Shown here piece by piece: positions 15,983 to 24,509 of a stretch of 64,000 bases of DNA (positions are counted from its first letter, which is position 1; each line of letters opens with the position of its first letter). A program made the translations under genes and the position numbers. Source of the DNA: VRUE01 sp963844395 (GTDB lineage: Bacteria; Actinomycetota; Thermoleophilia; Solirubrobacterales; 70-9); contig CAWJNX010000002.1 of assembly GCA_963844395.1 (NCBI GenBank), positions 186,001 through 250,000 on the forward strand, written 5' to 3'. The notes beneath the pieces are model-generated. The model saw nothing but the letters and a program-made list of their open reading frames with translations. It was not told the DNA's origin and searched no databases.

Positions 15983-17183
15983 GCAGGACTCACACCCCGC
16001 CCGGATTGCATGGATCACGATCGCCGCCCTGCTGGCCTTCATGCTGCTCTTCGCCGCAGGCTGCGGCGACGACGACGATGGCGGCGACGGCACGGCAGCC
16101 GCGCTGGAGAAAGTCGGCCAGCCAGAGGGCCAGCTCGACCTGATCGCTTGGGCTGGCTACGTCGAGGAAGGCGCGACCGAACCCGGCGTCGACTGGGTGA
16201 CGCCGTTCGAGAAAGAAACCGGCTGCCAGGTCACGGTCAAGGTCGGCAACACGTCAGACGAAATGGTGCAGCTGATGCGGACCGGTCAGTACGACGGGGT
16301 GTCGGCATCGGGGGACGCGACCCTGCGGCTGATCGAGGGCAACGACGTCGATCCGGTCAACACTGACCTCGTCCCCAACTACGCCGACGTCTTCGAGGGT
16401 CTCAAAGAGCAGCCCTACAACAGCGTCGACGGCGAGATGTACGGGATCCCGCACGGTCGCGGCGCCAACCTCCTGATGTACAACACGGAGGTCGTCAAAC
16501 CGTCACCAGGCGACTCCTGGAGCGTCGTCTTCGACCCCAAAGAAGCGAGCAAGTACTCGGGCAAGGTGACCGCCTACGACAGCCCGATCTACATCGCCGA
16601 CGCGGCGCTCTACCTGAAAGAGCACCGGCCCGAGCTGGGGATCGAGAACCCCTACGAGCTGGACCAGGAGCAGTTCGATGCGGCGATCGAGCTGCTGAAG
16701 GAACAGCGCGAGAACGTAGGCGAGTACTGGTCCGAATACACGAAGCAGATCCAGTCCTTCGCCAACGGCGACACCGTGGTCGGCACGACCTGGCCCTACC
16801 AGTTCCTGACCCTGAAAGGCGAAGGAAAAAAAGTCAACGCGGTCTATCCCTCCAAAGAGGGCTCGACCGGCTGGTCGGACACCTGGATGATCAGCTCGGA
16901 GGCCAAACACCCGAATTGCATGTACCTGTGGATGAACCACATCATCGACCCGAAAGTGAACGCCGAAGTGGCCGAGTGGTTCGGCGAGGCGCCGGCCAAC
17001 TCGAAATCGTGCGACCTCACCGAAAACAAAAATCACTGTCAGGAGTACGACGCGGCCGGCGAACGCTACCTCGACGACCTCTACTACTGGACGACGCCGC
17101 TGCGTGACTGCGGCGACGACCGCGGCGAGGTCTGCGAAGACTACGCAGCCTGGGTCCAGGGCTGGACGGAGGTGAAGGGCTGA
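15975..17183 (+). CDS. Periplasmic-type substrate-binding lipoprotein (PotD-like)
   Basis: 402-residue solute-binding protein. Starts at ATG 15975, overlapping the ATPase stop. Lipoprotein signal: basic start, hydrophobic core and lipobox LLFAAGC, then an Asp-rich linker (DDDDGGDG). The mature part is like spermidine/putrescine-binding proteins: VEEGATEPGVDWVTPFEKETG, then DGVSASGDATLRLI and YGIPHGRG. Anchored on the outer face of the membrane, it would deliver substrate to the two permeases downstream. Exact ligand cannot be told from sequence; a polyamine is the best guess. Confidence 0.85.
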   Translation: MHKQDSHPARIAWITIAALLAFMLLFAAGCGDDDDGGDGTAAALEKVGQPEGQLDLIAWAGYVEEGATEPGVDWVTPFEKETGCQVTVKVGNTSDEMVQLMRTGQYDGVSASGDATLRLIEGNDVDPVNTDLVPNYADVFEGLKEQPYNSVDGEMYGIPHGRGANLLMYNTEVVKPSPGDSWSVVFDPKEASKYSGKVTAYDSPIYIADAALYLKEHRPELGIENPYELDQEQFDAAIELLKEQRENVGEYWSEYTKQIQSFANGDTVVGTTWPYQFLTLKGEGKKVNAVYPSKEGSTGWSDTWMISSEAKHPNCMYLWMNHIIDPKVNAEVAEWFGEAPANSKSCDLTENKNHCQEYDAAGERYLDDLYYWTTPLRDCGDDRGEVCEDYAAWVQGWTEVKG

Positions 17184-17199
17184 GCACGGCGGCCCCGTC

Positions 17200-18099
17200 A
17201 TGGACGCGGCGGGTGTAACCGTCCCGGCGCGGAAGAGGTCGGTGGGCCATCGGCTCGCCGGCCTCTTCCAGGGCCGCCCCCGCCTCCAGGCAGGATCCCT
17301 GCTCGCCGGTCCGGTCGGCTGGCTGGTCGTCGGCTACCTCGGCTCGCTGGGGGTTCTCCTGATCACCGCCTTCTGGTCGCTCGGCGAACTGAGCGGCGAG
17401 ATCGAACGCTCGGCGACGCTCGACAACTTCCGGCTGATCGCCGAGGAGCCCGTCTACCGCTCGGTCGCCTTCCGCACGATCGCGATCGCAGCCCTGGTCA
17501 CCGTCACCGACGTGCTGCTTGCCTTCCCCCTCGCCTTCTACATGGCGAAGGTGGCGACGCCGCGCATTCGCGGCCTGCTCGTCGTCGCGGTGATGGTGCC
17601 GCTCTGGTCCGCCTACGTGGTCAAGGCCTTTGCCTGGCGCACGATCCTCAGCGAGAACGGGCCGCTCAACTGGGCGCTGGACCCGTTCGGTCTCAGCGGC
17701 CCCGGCTACGGCCTGGTCGCCGTCTGGCTGGTGATGAGCTACCTCTGGCTGCCCTACATGGTGATCCCGATCTACGCCGGCCTGGAACGGATCCCCGACT
17801 CGCTGCTCAACGCCTCCGAGGACCTGCACGCGAAGCCTGGCTACACCTTCCGCCGCGTGATCCTGCCGCTCGCCTTCCCGGCGGTCGTCGCCGGCTCGAT
17901 CTTCACCTTCTCGCTCACCCTCGGCGACTTCATCGCCCCCAGCCTGGTCGGTTCCGGGGATCAGTTCATCGGAACCGTCATCTTCTCGACGATCACCACC
18001 AATCTGCCCCTGGCCGCGGCCTTCGCGACGGTTCCGATCGCGGTGATGGTCGTCTACCTGCTCGTCGCCCGGCGCCTGGGGGCCTTCGAGCATGTCTGA
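17200..18099 (+). CDS. ABC transporter permease (PotB-like)
   Basis: 299-residue membrane permease with six likely helices. The EAA-type loop that contacts the ATPase is seen around residue 207 (NASEDLHAKPGYTFRRVILP). Basic N-terminus precedes the first helix. 16 bp after the binding-protein gene, and its TGA overlaps the ATG of the next permease by 8 bp, so all four genes form one operon. Confidence 0.85.
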   Translation: MDAAGVTVPARKRSVGHRLAGLFQGRPRLQAGSLLAGPVGWLVVGYLGSLGVLLITAFWSLGELSGEIERSATLDNFRLIAEEPVYRSVAFRTIAIAALVTVTDVLLAFPLAFYMAKVATPRIRGLLVVAVMVPLWSAYVVKAFAWRTILSENGPLNWALDPFGLSGPGYGLVAVWLVMSYLWLPYMVIPIYAGLERIPDSLLNASEDLHAKPGYTFRRVILPLAFPAVVAGSIFTFSLTLGDFIAPSLVGSGDQFIGTVIFSTITTNLPLAAAFATVPIAVMVVYLLVARRLGAFEHV

Positions 18100-18958
18100 G
18101 CGCGGCATGACCCTCTCGCCCGGCGCCCGGCGGCTGCTGCTGGCCGCCGCGGGCCTGACCCTCGCCTTCCTCTACGTGCCGCTGCTGGTGATCGCGGTCG
18201 ACGCCTTCAGCACCGCGACGACCCTGGAGTGGCCGCCGCCCGGATACACCGCGCACTGGTTCGGCGACGCGGTCGAAAACCCGGGAGCGCGCGAGGCTTT
18301 CCTCAACTCGCTGAAGGCGGGCGCGGCCGCAACCGCGGTCGCGCTGGTGCTCGGCACCCTCGGCTCGCTGGCGGTGGCGCGCTACCGCTTCTTCGGGCGG
18401 GAGACGATCTCCCTCCTCGTCGTCCTGCCGATCGCCCTGCCGGGAATCGTCACCGGAATCGCCCTCAACTCGACCTTCACCCAGGTATTCGGCATCGACC
18501 TCAGCCTCTTCACGATCGTCGTCGGCCACGCCACCTTCTGCATCGTCGTCGTCTACAACAACGCGCTGGCGCGGCTGCGGCGACTCTCGACCTCCTTTGA
18601 GGATGCCTCGGCCGATCTCGGCGCCCACACCTGGCAGACCTTCCGCCTCGTCACCCTCCCCAACCTGAGGACCGCGCTGGTGGCGGGCGGCCTGCTTGCC
18701 TTCGCCCTCTCCTTCGACGAGATCATCGTCACCACGTTCACCGCCGGCAGCGGCGTCCAGACCCTGCCGATCTGGATCTTCACCAACCTCTCCCGTCCCA
18801 ACCAGCTGCCGATCGTCAACGTCGTCGCCGTGCTGGTGATCCTGATCTCGATCGTCCCCGTCTACCTCGCCTACCGCCTCACCCGCGAGGAAGGCGGCGC
18901 AGCGGGCGGGCGGGGCGCCGGCGGCGAAGTCGCGGCCGAGGCGTCCGCGGTCCCTTGA
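18092..18958 (+). CDS. ABC transporter permease (PotC-like)
   Basis: 288 residues, about six membrane helices, partner permease of the polyamine-type importer. The coupling loop reads FEDASADLGAHTWQTFRLVTLP near 168-189. Ends with a Gly/Ala-rich tail. The start overlaps the upstream permease by 8 bp. It is convergent with the PIN-domain toxin gene. Confidence 0.85.
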   Translation: MSERGMTLSPGARRLLLAAAGLTLAFLYVPLLVIAVDAFSTATTLEWPPPGYTAHWFGDAVENPGAREAFLNSLKAGAAATAVALVLGTLGSLAVARYRFFGRETISLLVVLPIALPGIVTGIALNSTFTQVFGIDLSLFTIVVGHATFCIVVVYNNALARLRRLSTSFEDASADLGAHTWQTFRLVTLPNLRTALVAGGLLAFALSFDEIIVTTFTAGSGVQTLPIWIFTNLSRPNQLPIVNVVAVLVILISIVPVYLAYRLTREEGGAAGGRGAGGEVAAEASAVP

Positions 18959-18971
18959 TGGGGACCGTTTT

Positions 18972-19388
18972 CTATGGCACGGAGAGGGATCCGGCCAGGA
19001 AATCGGCCGGCGAGCAGATCGGGGCCCCGCCGGCGAGATCGAGGAGATGGGAATCGCCGGAGATGAGCAACGCTTTCTGACTGTGGGCGAGTGCGATCAG
19101 GTAGTCGTCATCGGGATCGGCCGATCGCAGGGGCGGTGGCGCATCGGGGTCGGCGGTGAAGACACCCTCGCGCCGCAGCAGGTCTACGTAGTCGCCGACA
19201 GCGTCGAGGCCGACGTAGCGGCGAAACTTCTCGCGCCGGAGCACCTGCTCCAGCTCGGCCAAGAGGAGAGGTGAGACGATCAGGTCGAGATCGCCGGCAC
19301 GTGCCTCGGCCAACAGCCGAGCCGGAGCGCCGCCGGGGGTTATCAGGGCAGAGACCAGGACGCCAGGATCAAGGACTACCGGCCGCAC
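18972..19388 (-). CDS. PIN-domain toxin (VapC-like)
   Basis: PIN-fold endoribonuclease of the COG1569 type. Acidic residues expected for metal binding are seen in VLDPGVLVSAL (Asp near 6), SPLLLAELEQVL (Glu near 50) and DPDDDYLIALA (Asp near 103). About 138 residues from the GTG at 19386-19388; longer starts lie further inside the antitoxin gene. It overlaps the ribbon-helix-helix gene by about 20 bp, a usual toxin-antitoxin arrangement. Expected action is RNA cleavage held in check by the antitoxin. Confidence 0.8.
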   Translation of the reverse strand: MRPVVLDPGVLVSALITPGGAPARLLAEARAGDLDLIVSPLLLAELEQVLRREKFRRYVGLDAVGDYVDLLRREGVFTADPDAPPPLRSADPDDDYLIALAHSQKALLISGDSHLLDLAGGAPICSPADFLAGSLSVP

Positions 19389-19617
19389 GCCTCTCCCTGC
19401 GCATCGCATGGAGCTCGTCCGTGGCAAGGTCGAGGCCCTCCTCCTCCGGCGCCGCCCGCACGCCCGCCCATAGATCGTCGAGAACGTCGAGGCCGAGATC
19501 CCGGCGCAGAGACTCCTGAATCACCTCCGAGTCTCGCTTACCGTTGCGCGCCGCCTTCATCCGGACGGCGCGGATGATCTCCTCGTCGAGGGTTACGGTC
19601 GTGCGAGTCTTGGACAT
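19369..19617 (-). CDS. Ribbon-helix-helix antitoxin (CopG-like)
   Basis: 82 residues. The N-terminal half is a ribbon-helix-helix DNA-binding domain: KTRTTVTLDEEIIRAVRMKA, then KRDSEVIQESLRRDL. The C-terminal half, acidic then basic, should bind the toxin. ATG at 19615-19617. An inverted repeat immediately upstream (19621-19642) is a likely operator for autoregulation. Confidence 0.8.
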   Translation of the reverse strand: MSKTRTTVTLDEEIIRAVRMKAARNGKRDSEVIQESLRRDLGLDVLDDLWAGVRAAPEEEGLDLATDELHAMRRERRAAGSP

Positions 19618-19620
19618 TGC

Positions 19621-19642
19621 TGCATCTTATCATCATGATGCA
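19621..19642 (-). promoter_or_regulatory. Likely operator of the CopG/PIN pair
   Basis: TGCATC-10 bases-GATGCA, with repeated ATGATG/CATCAT units inside, lies 4 bp before the antitoxin start. Ribbon-helix-helix antitoxins bind such sites to repress their own operon. The region is AT-rich against its surroundings. Confidence 0.5.
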
Positions 19643-19657
19643 ATGATGCTCCAGCTT

Positions 19658-20374
19658 TTACGCCTGCCGGGCGAGGCGCTCGGCCTGCTCGCCGCCGACG
19701 TAGGGCGACAGGGTCAGCTCGACCAGGTCCGGAAGGAGATCCTCGAGTCGGTCGCCGCGCCCGGCGCTGATCTCGCGGACGATCAGGGAGACGATGCCGC
19801 CGACCAGGGTCTCCTCGGTCGCCTCGGGGAGTGGGCGCGCGCCGGCGTGCTCGGGCCGCCCGGCCTTGAGGATTTCGACCAGGCCCTGCATCGAGGCGCG
19901 GTGACGGGCGGCGATCTCCCCGCCCGCCGCGACCGGCTCGATCATCACCAGCCGGGCCAGCTCCGGCTCGCCGGCGAGGAAGCGCAGCATCGTCGCCAGG
20001 GCGGCGCGCACCTGCTGCGGCCACTCCTCGAACGACTCGGCAGCCGCCCGCATCGAGGCGCGAATGTGGTCGGCGACCATGTCGTAGGCGGCGAGAAAGC
20101 AGGCCTCCTTGTCGGCGAAGTGCTCGTAGAAGGTGCGGCGGGAGACGGAGGCGGCCTTGGTGATGTGGGCGACCGTGGTCGCGTTATAGCCGCGCTCGGC
20201 AACCGTGTCGACGAGCGCGGTGACGATCCGCTCGCGCTGGTTTTGGGCGATGAACTCGCGTGGCAGGCCGTGGCGGCCGGCGGGCAAGCGGGGTGAGGCA
20301 GCGGCCGGCGGCGCGGCTTTGGCTTTTGCCTTGCCGTCTTTCCTCGCCGCCCCTTTCGACGCTCCCTTGGCCAC
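19658..20374 (-). CDS. TetR-family regulator 1
   Basis: 238 residues. Ala/Lys-rich tail (about 1-25), then a TetR DNA-binding domain: RERIVTALVDTVAERGYNATTVAHITKAA followed by VSRRTFYEHFADKEACFLAAY. The C-terminal ligand domain is unassigned. First of three TetR genes in a row on the minus strand. Similar in length and in its HTH to TetR 3 at 21095, suggesting duplication. Confidence 0.88.
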   Translation of the reverse strand: MAKGASKGAARKDGKAKAKAAPPAAASPRLPAGRHGLPREFIAQNQRERIVTALVDTVAERGYNATTVAHITKAASVSRRTFYEHFADKEACFLAAYDMVADHIRASMRAAAESFEEWPQQVRAALATMLRFLAGEPELARLVMIEPVAAGGEIAARHRASMQGLVEILKAGRPEHAGARPLPEATEETLVGGIVSLIVREISAGRGDRLEDLLPDLVELTLSPYVGGEQAERLARQA

Positions 20375-20412
20375 GCCCCGACGATACCCCAGACCCTGGC
20401 CGTCCCGGCGCC

Positions 20413-21153
20413 CTAGTGCAGGGGCTGGACGGTCAACTCGTCCTCGGCTACGCGGGACCCGAGGTAGGGCATCACCGCCATGTAGATCAGCTCGGGGAGA
20501 AATTCCTCACCACGCTCGATCGCGCCGTCTTGCAGCTTGGCGAGCACCGTGCCGTAGATCGCCCCCGCCGCGATTTCCGCCGTGCAGCGCGACATCGGAC
20601 CGCGCTTCCGGGACTCGCCGCGGCCGCCGTCGAGTAGATCGGCGCAGCGCTGCACGATGCGATCGCGGCGGTCCTGGGCGCCGGTGCCGGCCCCGTTCAC
20701 CTCGACCAGGAGGAAGCGGGCGCGCACGGGGTTTTCCTGAATGAAGCGCATCGCCGCCCAACCGGCGGCCCACATCCGATCGTGCCAGTTCGTCGCCGCC
20801 TCAGCAGCGACCGTCAGCCGATCGCAGAGGTCCGCCATGAGCTCGTCGTGAAGACTGAGAAAGCAGTCTTCGAGGTTGGCGAAGCAGCGTTCGAAGTGGG
20901 CACTGCTGACCTGCGCCCGCAGGCAGAGCGATTCGACGCTGACCGCGGCGATGCCGTGGCTAGCCACCAACTCGACCATCGCCAGCGCGATCCGCTCGCG
21001 AGACGCATCTCTTCCCCTGCCCGTGCCATTCAGCCGGGACAAGGGGGCTTTCCAGCCACGCTCCCCGCGCTCGCTTGCATCGAGAGGAAGTTCACTATGC
21101 CGCCGCCCGTGCTTCAGCCGCTTCCGCAGCGCGAGCCGCCGCGGCCTCCCCAA
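20413..21153 (-). CDS. TetR-family regulator 2 (divergent HTH)
   Basis: Up to 246 residues. The HTH reads RERIALAMVELVASHGIAAV, then VSSAHFERCFANLEDCF, in which the usual F/Y-Y-x-H-F core is changed (AHFERCF). The listed ATG overlaps the upstream TetR 3 gene by 59 bp and gives a basic leader of poor quality; a TTG at 21040-21042 giving LSRLNGTGRGRD is an attractive shorter start. Ligand domain unassigned. Confidence 0.8.
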   Translation of the reverse strand: MGRPRRLALRKRLKHGRRHSELPLDASERGERGWKAPLSRLNGTGRGRDASRERIALAMVELVASHGIAAVSVESLCLRAQVSSAHFERCFANLEDCFLSLHDELMADLCDRLTVAAEAATNWHDRMWAAGWAAMRFIQENPVRARFLLVEVNGAGTGAQDRRDRIVQRCADLLDGGRGESRKRGPMSRCTAEIAAGAIYGTVLAKLQDGAIERGEEFLPELIYMAVMPYLGSRVAEDELTVQPLH

Positions 21154-21781
21154 CGTAGGGCGTCAGCGTCACCTGCAGCATCTCCGGCAAAAGCTCCTTC
21201 AGCCCCTCGAGCCGATTGGTGACGAGCCGTTGGTGGATCAGCCACGCCAAACCGCCGGCGATCGCCACCTCTAGGCCCTCCGGCAGGCGGCTGGACCGCG
21301 GGTTGAGCTCGCGGCCCTCGCGGAGTTTCGGCGCAACGCTCTCCAGCAACGCCTGGTAGCGGGCCAGGGCGGCGCCTCCAGCTGCCTGCGACTCGACGAT
21401 GCAGAGCTTGGCGCGGGCCTGCTCGGCGACGACCATCTCGAGGAAGATCTCCAGCCCCGCGGCGACCTGATCCGGCCAGGCCTGCTCCGTGTCCAGCAGC
21501 TCGGCGAAAACTTCGCGCGCCGCCTGAGCGTTCTCGTCGAAGGCAGCGAGGAAGCACTCTTCCTTGTTGGCGAAGTGCTCATAGAAGGTGACGAGCGCCA
21601 CCCGAGCCGTCTTCGCGATCAGCTCGATGGTCGTCTTCTGGTAGCCGCGCTCCGCGACCAGCTCGGCAGTGGCAAGCAGCATTCGCTCGCGTTGGTTCTG
21701 CGAGACGAAGTCGCGCGGCACAAGGTGGCGGCCCGGCGGGAGCTTGGCGAGACGCTCCGAGATCGACCTCGAGTCGGCCAT
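21095..21781 (-). CDS. TetR-family regulator 3
   Basis: 228 residues with a clear HTH: RERMLLATAELVAERGYQKTTIELIAKTA, then VALVTFYEHFANKEECFLAAF. It contains LPPGRHLVPRDFVSQNQRER before the HTH, closely paralleling TetR 1 (LPAGRHGLPREFIAQNQRER), so the two are paralogues. Divergent from TetR 4 across 134 bp that should hold both promoters. Ends in an Ala-rich tail. Confidence 0.88.
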   Translation of the reverse strand: MADSRSISERLAKLPPGRHLVPRDFVSQNQRERMLLATAELVAERGYQKTTIELIAKTARVALVTFYEHFANKEECFLAAFDENAQAAREVFAELLDTEQAWPDQVAAGLEIFLEMVVAEQARAKLCIVESQAAGGAALARYQALLESVAPKLREGRELNPRSSRLPEGLEVAIAGGLAWLIHQRLVTNRLEGLKELLPEMLQVTLTPYVGEAAAARAAEAAEARAAA

Positions 21782-21915
21782 GCCGACAAGGTACCAAAAT
21801 ATGCATCTGGTGTCTACCGGCCTTTTTCATAGAAATTGAGCCCTTTTAGACCACCAAGGTTTTTGAAAGGTGCTATATCTAGACAAAAGGAATCGGTTTT
21901 CGAAAGGGTCGAGCA

Positions 21916-22629
21916 ATGGCGGATCACACCTCCAGCGAGGCCGGGGAAGCAGTATCGGTCATCCCGTTCCCGGGACTCCGCAGCCGGCCTGCTCGGCAGC
22001 GTCTGCTGGAGGCGATGCTCATCGTCAGCGGCGAGCGCGGCTACGAGCAGGTGGCGGTCAGGCACGTGATCCAGCGAGCGAAGACCAGCCGGGCGACCTT
22101 CTATAAGCATTTCGAGGACCGCGAGGACTGCTTTGCGAAGGCCTACCGCGACGCCAGTGACTGGCTCTATCTGCGGCTGACTACCGCCGCCAGACGGCAG
22201 CCGACCTGGCGCGACGGGCTGCGCGCCGCGATGGCGGAGCTGCTCGAGTTCTGCGCCAACCAGCCGGCAATCGCCAAAGCGATCTTCGTCGAGGTCCACG
22301 CGGCTGGCGAGACGGCATTGGCCCAGCGCCGCGAGCTGATGGAGCGCCTCTCCCACGCCCTCGACGGCGCGCGCCGCGAGATCCCCTCCCGCCAGGCTCC
22401 ACCTCCTGTCACCTCGACATTCATCGTGGGGGCGATCGACACGCTGGTCTCGGCAAAATTGATGGACGGCGACGCCGAGCGGGCGCCGGAAATGCTCCCC
22501 GGTCTGCTCCACTTCGTCGTCATGCAGTACTACGGCGAGGACGCCGCCTGGGAGGAGATGGCGGCGGCGCCGCTTGCCCAGTGGAGTGCTAGACGCGAGG
22601 CGGCTGCCGACATTCCCTTGGAGCGGTAG
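21916..22629 (+). CDS. TetR-family regulator 4
   Basis: 237 residues. HTH: RQRLLEAMLIVSGERGYEQVAVRHVIQRA, then TSRATFYKHFEDREDCFAKAY. Upstream bases 21840-21910 are AT-rich (TATATCTAGACAAAAGG) and likely carry the promoter. Divergent from TetR 3; convergent with the carboxylase gene, with a long palindrome in between. Confidence 0.88.
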   Translation: MADHTSSEAGEAVSVIPFPGLRSRPARQRLLEAMLIVSGERGYEQVAVRHVIQRAKTSRATFYKHFEDREDCFAKAYRDASDWLYLRLTTAARRQPTWRDGLRAAMAELLEFCANQPAIAKAIFVEVHAAGETALAQRRELMERLSHALDGARREIPSRQAPPPVTSTFIVGAIDTLVSAKLMDGDAERAPEMLPGLLHFVVMQYYGEDAAWEEMAAAPLAQWSARREAAADIPLER

Positions 22630-22773
22630 GCGCGGGTCCTGTCGTCGGGGTGGGGGGCCTTCCTTGCCCTTCGCGCTGCTCCGGGCGATGGGACACCGCG
22701 CCAGCAGGGTTGAAATCTTGCCCTCCGCAGCCTTCGGGCGGCGGAAAACCCCCCACCCCGACGCCACCCGCGC
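22630..22773. repeat. Long inverted repeat between TetR 4 and accD-like genes
   Basis: Outer arms GCGCGGGT / ACCCGCGC and a perfect 14-bp pair GTCGGGGTGGGGGG (22644-22657) / CCCCCCACCCCGAC (22749-22762). The roughly 90-base centre has further pairing (GCTGCT / AGCAG). It occupies nearly all of the gap between convergent stops 22629 and 22783, so a bidirectional terminator role is possible, though it is much larger than needed. Confidence 0.8.
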
Positions 22774-22782
22774 GAGGAGCGT

Positions 22783-24351
22783 TTACAGAGGGATGTTGCC
22801 GTGCTTGCGTTTGGGCTGGGCGACCCGCTTGCTTTGGAGCATGCGGAGGGCCTTGATCAGCTTGGGGCGGGTTTGGCGGGGCTCTATTACGTCGTCGATG
22901 TAGCCTCGCTCGGCTGCTGAGTAGGGGTTGGCGAAGTGGGCTTTGTAGTCGTCGATCAGCTTTTGGCGACGCTCGTCGGGGGTTGGCGAGGAGCTGATGT
23001 CTTTGCGGTAGATGATATTGACGGCTCCCTCGGGGCCCATCACGGCGACCTCGGCGGTCGGCCAGGCGACGTTGTAGTCGGCCAGCATGTGCTTTGAGTT
23101 CATCACGTCGTAGGCGCCGCCGTAGGCCTTGCGGGTGACAACCGTGAGCTTCGGCACGGTCGCCTCGGTGAAGGCGTAAAGGAGCTTGGCGCCGTGGCGG
23201 ATGATCCCGTTCCACTCCTGGTCGGTCCCCGGGAGGAAGCCGGGCACGTCGGTGAAGGTGACGATCGGGACGTTGTAGGCGTCGCAGGTGCGGACGAAGC
23301 GGGCCGCCTTCTCGGAGGCCTCGATGTCGAGCACGCCGGCCAGGAAGGCGGGCTGGTTGCCGACGATGCCGACCGGGAAGCCATCGAGCCGCGAGAAGCC
23401 GCAGACGATGTTCTTGGCGAAGTGCTCGTGGACCTCGAAGAAGTCGCCGTCATCGACGATGCGGGAGATCACCCCGCGCATGTCGTAGGGCTTGGAGGGA
23501 TCGTCGGGGACGACCGTGTCGAGCTCATCGTCTTCGCGCTCGGGATCGTCCTCGGGCTCGAAACGGGGCGGTGCCTCGAGGTTGTTGGAGGGCAGGAAGC
23601 CGAGCAGGTAGCGGACGTCCTCGAGGCAGCTCTCCTCGTCCTCGGCGGCAAAGTGGGCGACGCCGGACTTGCTGTTATGGCTCATCGCCCCGCCCAGCTC
23701 CTCGAACTCGACCTCCTCGCCGGTCACCGTCTTGATCACTTCGGGGCCGGTGATGAACATGTGGGAGGTCTCTTTGACCATGAAGATGAAGTCGGTCATC
23801 GCCGGCGAGTAGACGGCGCCGCCGGCGCAGGGGCCCATGATCAGGCTGATCTGCGGGATCACACCCGAGCATTTGACGTTGCGGACGAAGACGTCGCCGT
23901 AGGCACCGAGCGAGACGACGCCCTCCTGGATGCGGGCGCCGCCGGAGTCGTTGATGCCGATCACCGGCGCCCCGACCTGGGCGGCCAGGTCCATCACCTT
24001 GCACATCTTCTCCGCCATCACCTCGCCGAGGCTGCCGCCGAAGACGGTGAAGTCCTGGGAGAAGACGAAGACGGTGCGGCCTTCGATCGTGCCGTGGCCG
24101 GTGACGACGGCATCGCCCCAGGGCCGCTTCTTCTGCATCTCGAACTCGTAGGTACGGTGGCGAACGAAGGTGTCGAGCTCCTCGAAGGAACCGGGGTCGA
24201 GCAGCTTCTCGACCCGCTCGCGGGCGGTCATCTTGCCCTTCGCGTGCTGCTTCTCCACCGCCTCCTCGGAGGCCGAGTGGATCGCCGCCGCGCGCAGCTC
24301 GCGCAGGTAGGCGAGCTTCTCGTCGTGGGTGACGGGGTTTCTCTCGCGCAT
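22783..24351 (-). CDS. Acyl-CoA carboxylase carboxyltransferase (propionyl-CoA carboxylase beta type)
   Basis: 522-residue biotin-dependent carboxyltransferase that moves CO2 from carboxybiotin to an acyl-CoA. Two crotonase-fold halves are seen: GDAVVTGHGTIEGRTVFVFSQDF with DSGGARIQEGV and GPCAGGAVYSPA in the first, and PVGIVGNQPAFLAGVLDIEASEKAARF with RKAYGGAYDVM in the second. Ends KRKHGNIPL, typical of PccB/AccD5 proteins. Start at ATG 24349-24351 (MRERNPVTHDEKL). The biotin-carrying alpha subunit is not in the window. With the mutase at 27-29 kb it suggests a propionyl-CoA to methylmalonyl-CoA route, but substrate could also be acetyl-CoA. Confidence 0.9.
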   Translation of the reverse strand: MRERNPVTHDEKLAYLRELRAAAIHSASEEAVEKQHAKGKMTARERVEKLLDPGSFEELDTFVRHRTYEFEMQKKRPWGDAVVTGHGTIEGRTVFVFSQDFTVFGGSLGEVMAEKMCKVMDLAAQVGAPVIGINDSGGARIQEGVVSLGAYGDVFVRNVKCSGVIPQISLIMGPCAGGAVYSPAMTDFIFMVKETSHMFITGPEVIKTVTGEEVEFEELGGAMSHNSKSGVAHFAAEDEESCLEDVRYLLGFLPSNNLEAPPRFEPEDDPEREDDELDTVVPDDPSKPYDMRGVISRIVDDGDFFEVHEHFAKNIVCGFSRLDGFPVGIVGNQPAFLAGVLDIEASEKAARFVRTCDAYNVPIVTFTDVPGFLPGTDQEWNGIIRHGAKLLYAFTEATVPKLTVVTRKAYGGAYDVMNSKHMLADYNVAWPTAEVAVMGPEGAVNIIYRKDISSSPTPDERRQKLIDDYKAHFANPYSAAERGYIDDVIEPRQTRPKLIKALRMLQSKRVAQPKRKHGNIPL

Positions 24352-24387
24352 CGGGGCGCGGGAGTCTATTAAGAGGCTGTCGGGGGG

Positions 24388-24494
24388 TCTATCCCGGTAG
24401 GGGGTCCACTTAACCTTTTTCTGAAGACAGGGTCGGCTGTCCGCCAGCGGTGGCGCGGAAAAAGTACAAGACGTTCCACCCCTATCGGGATAGG
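24388..24494. repeat. Spaced inverted repeat upstream of the carboxyltransferase gene
   Basis: TCTATCCCGGTAGGGG (24388-24403) pairs with CCCCTATCGGGATAGG (24479-24494) with one or two wobble pairs; 75 bases lie between. It sits between the stop of the secreted repeat protein gene (24510) and the carboxyltransferase start (24351), both on the minus strand. Terminator, leader structure or palindromic element are all possible. Confidence 0.65.
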
Positions 24495-24509
24495 CCTCCG
24501 AGCCCGAAC

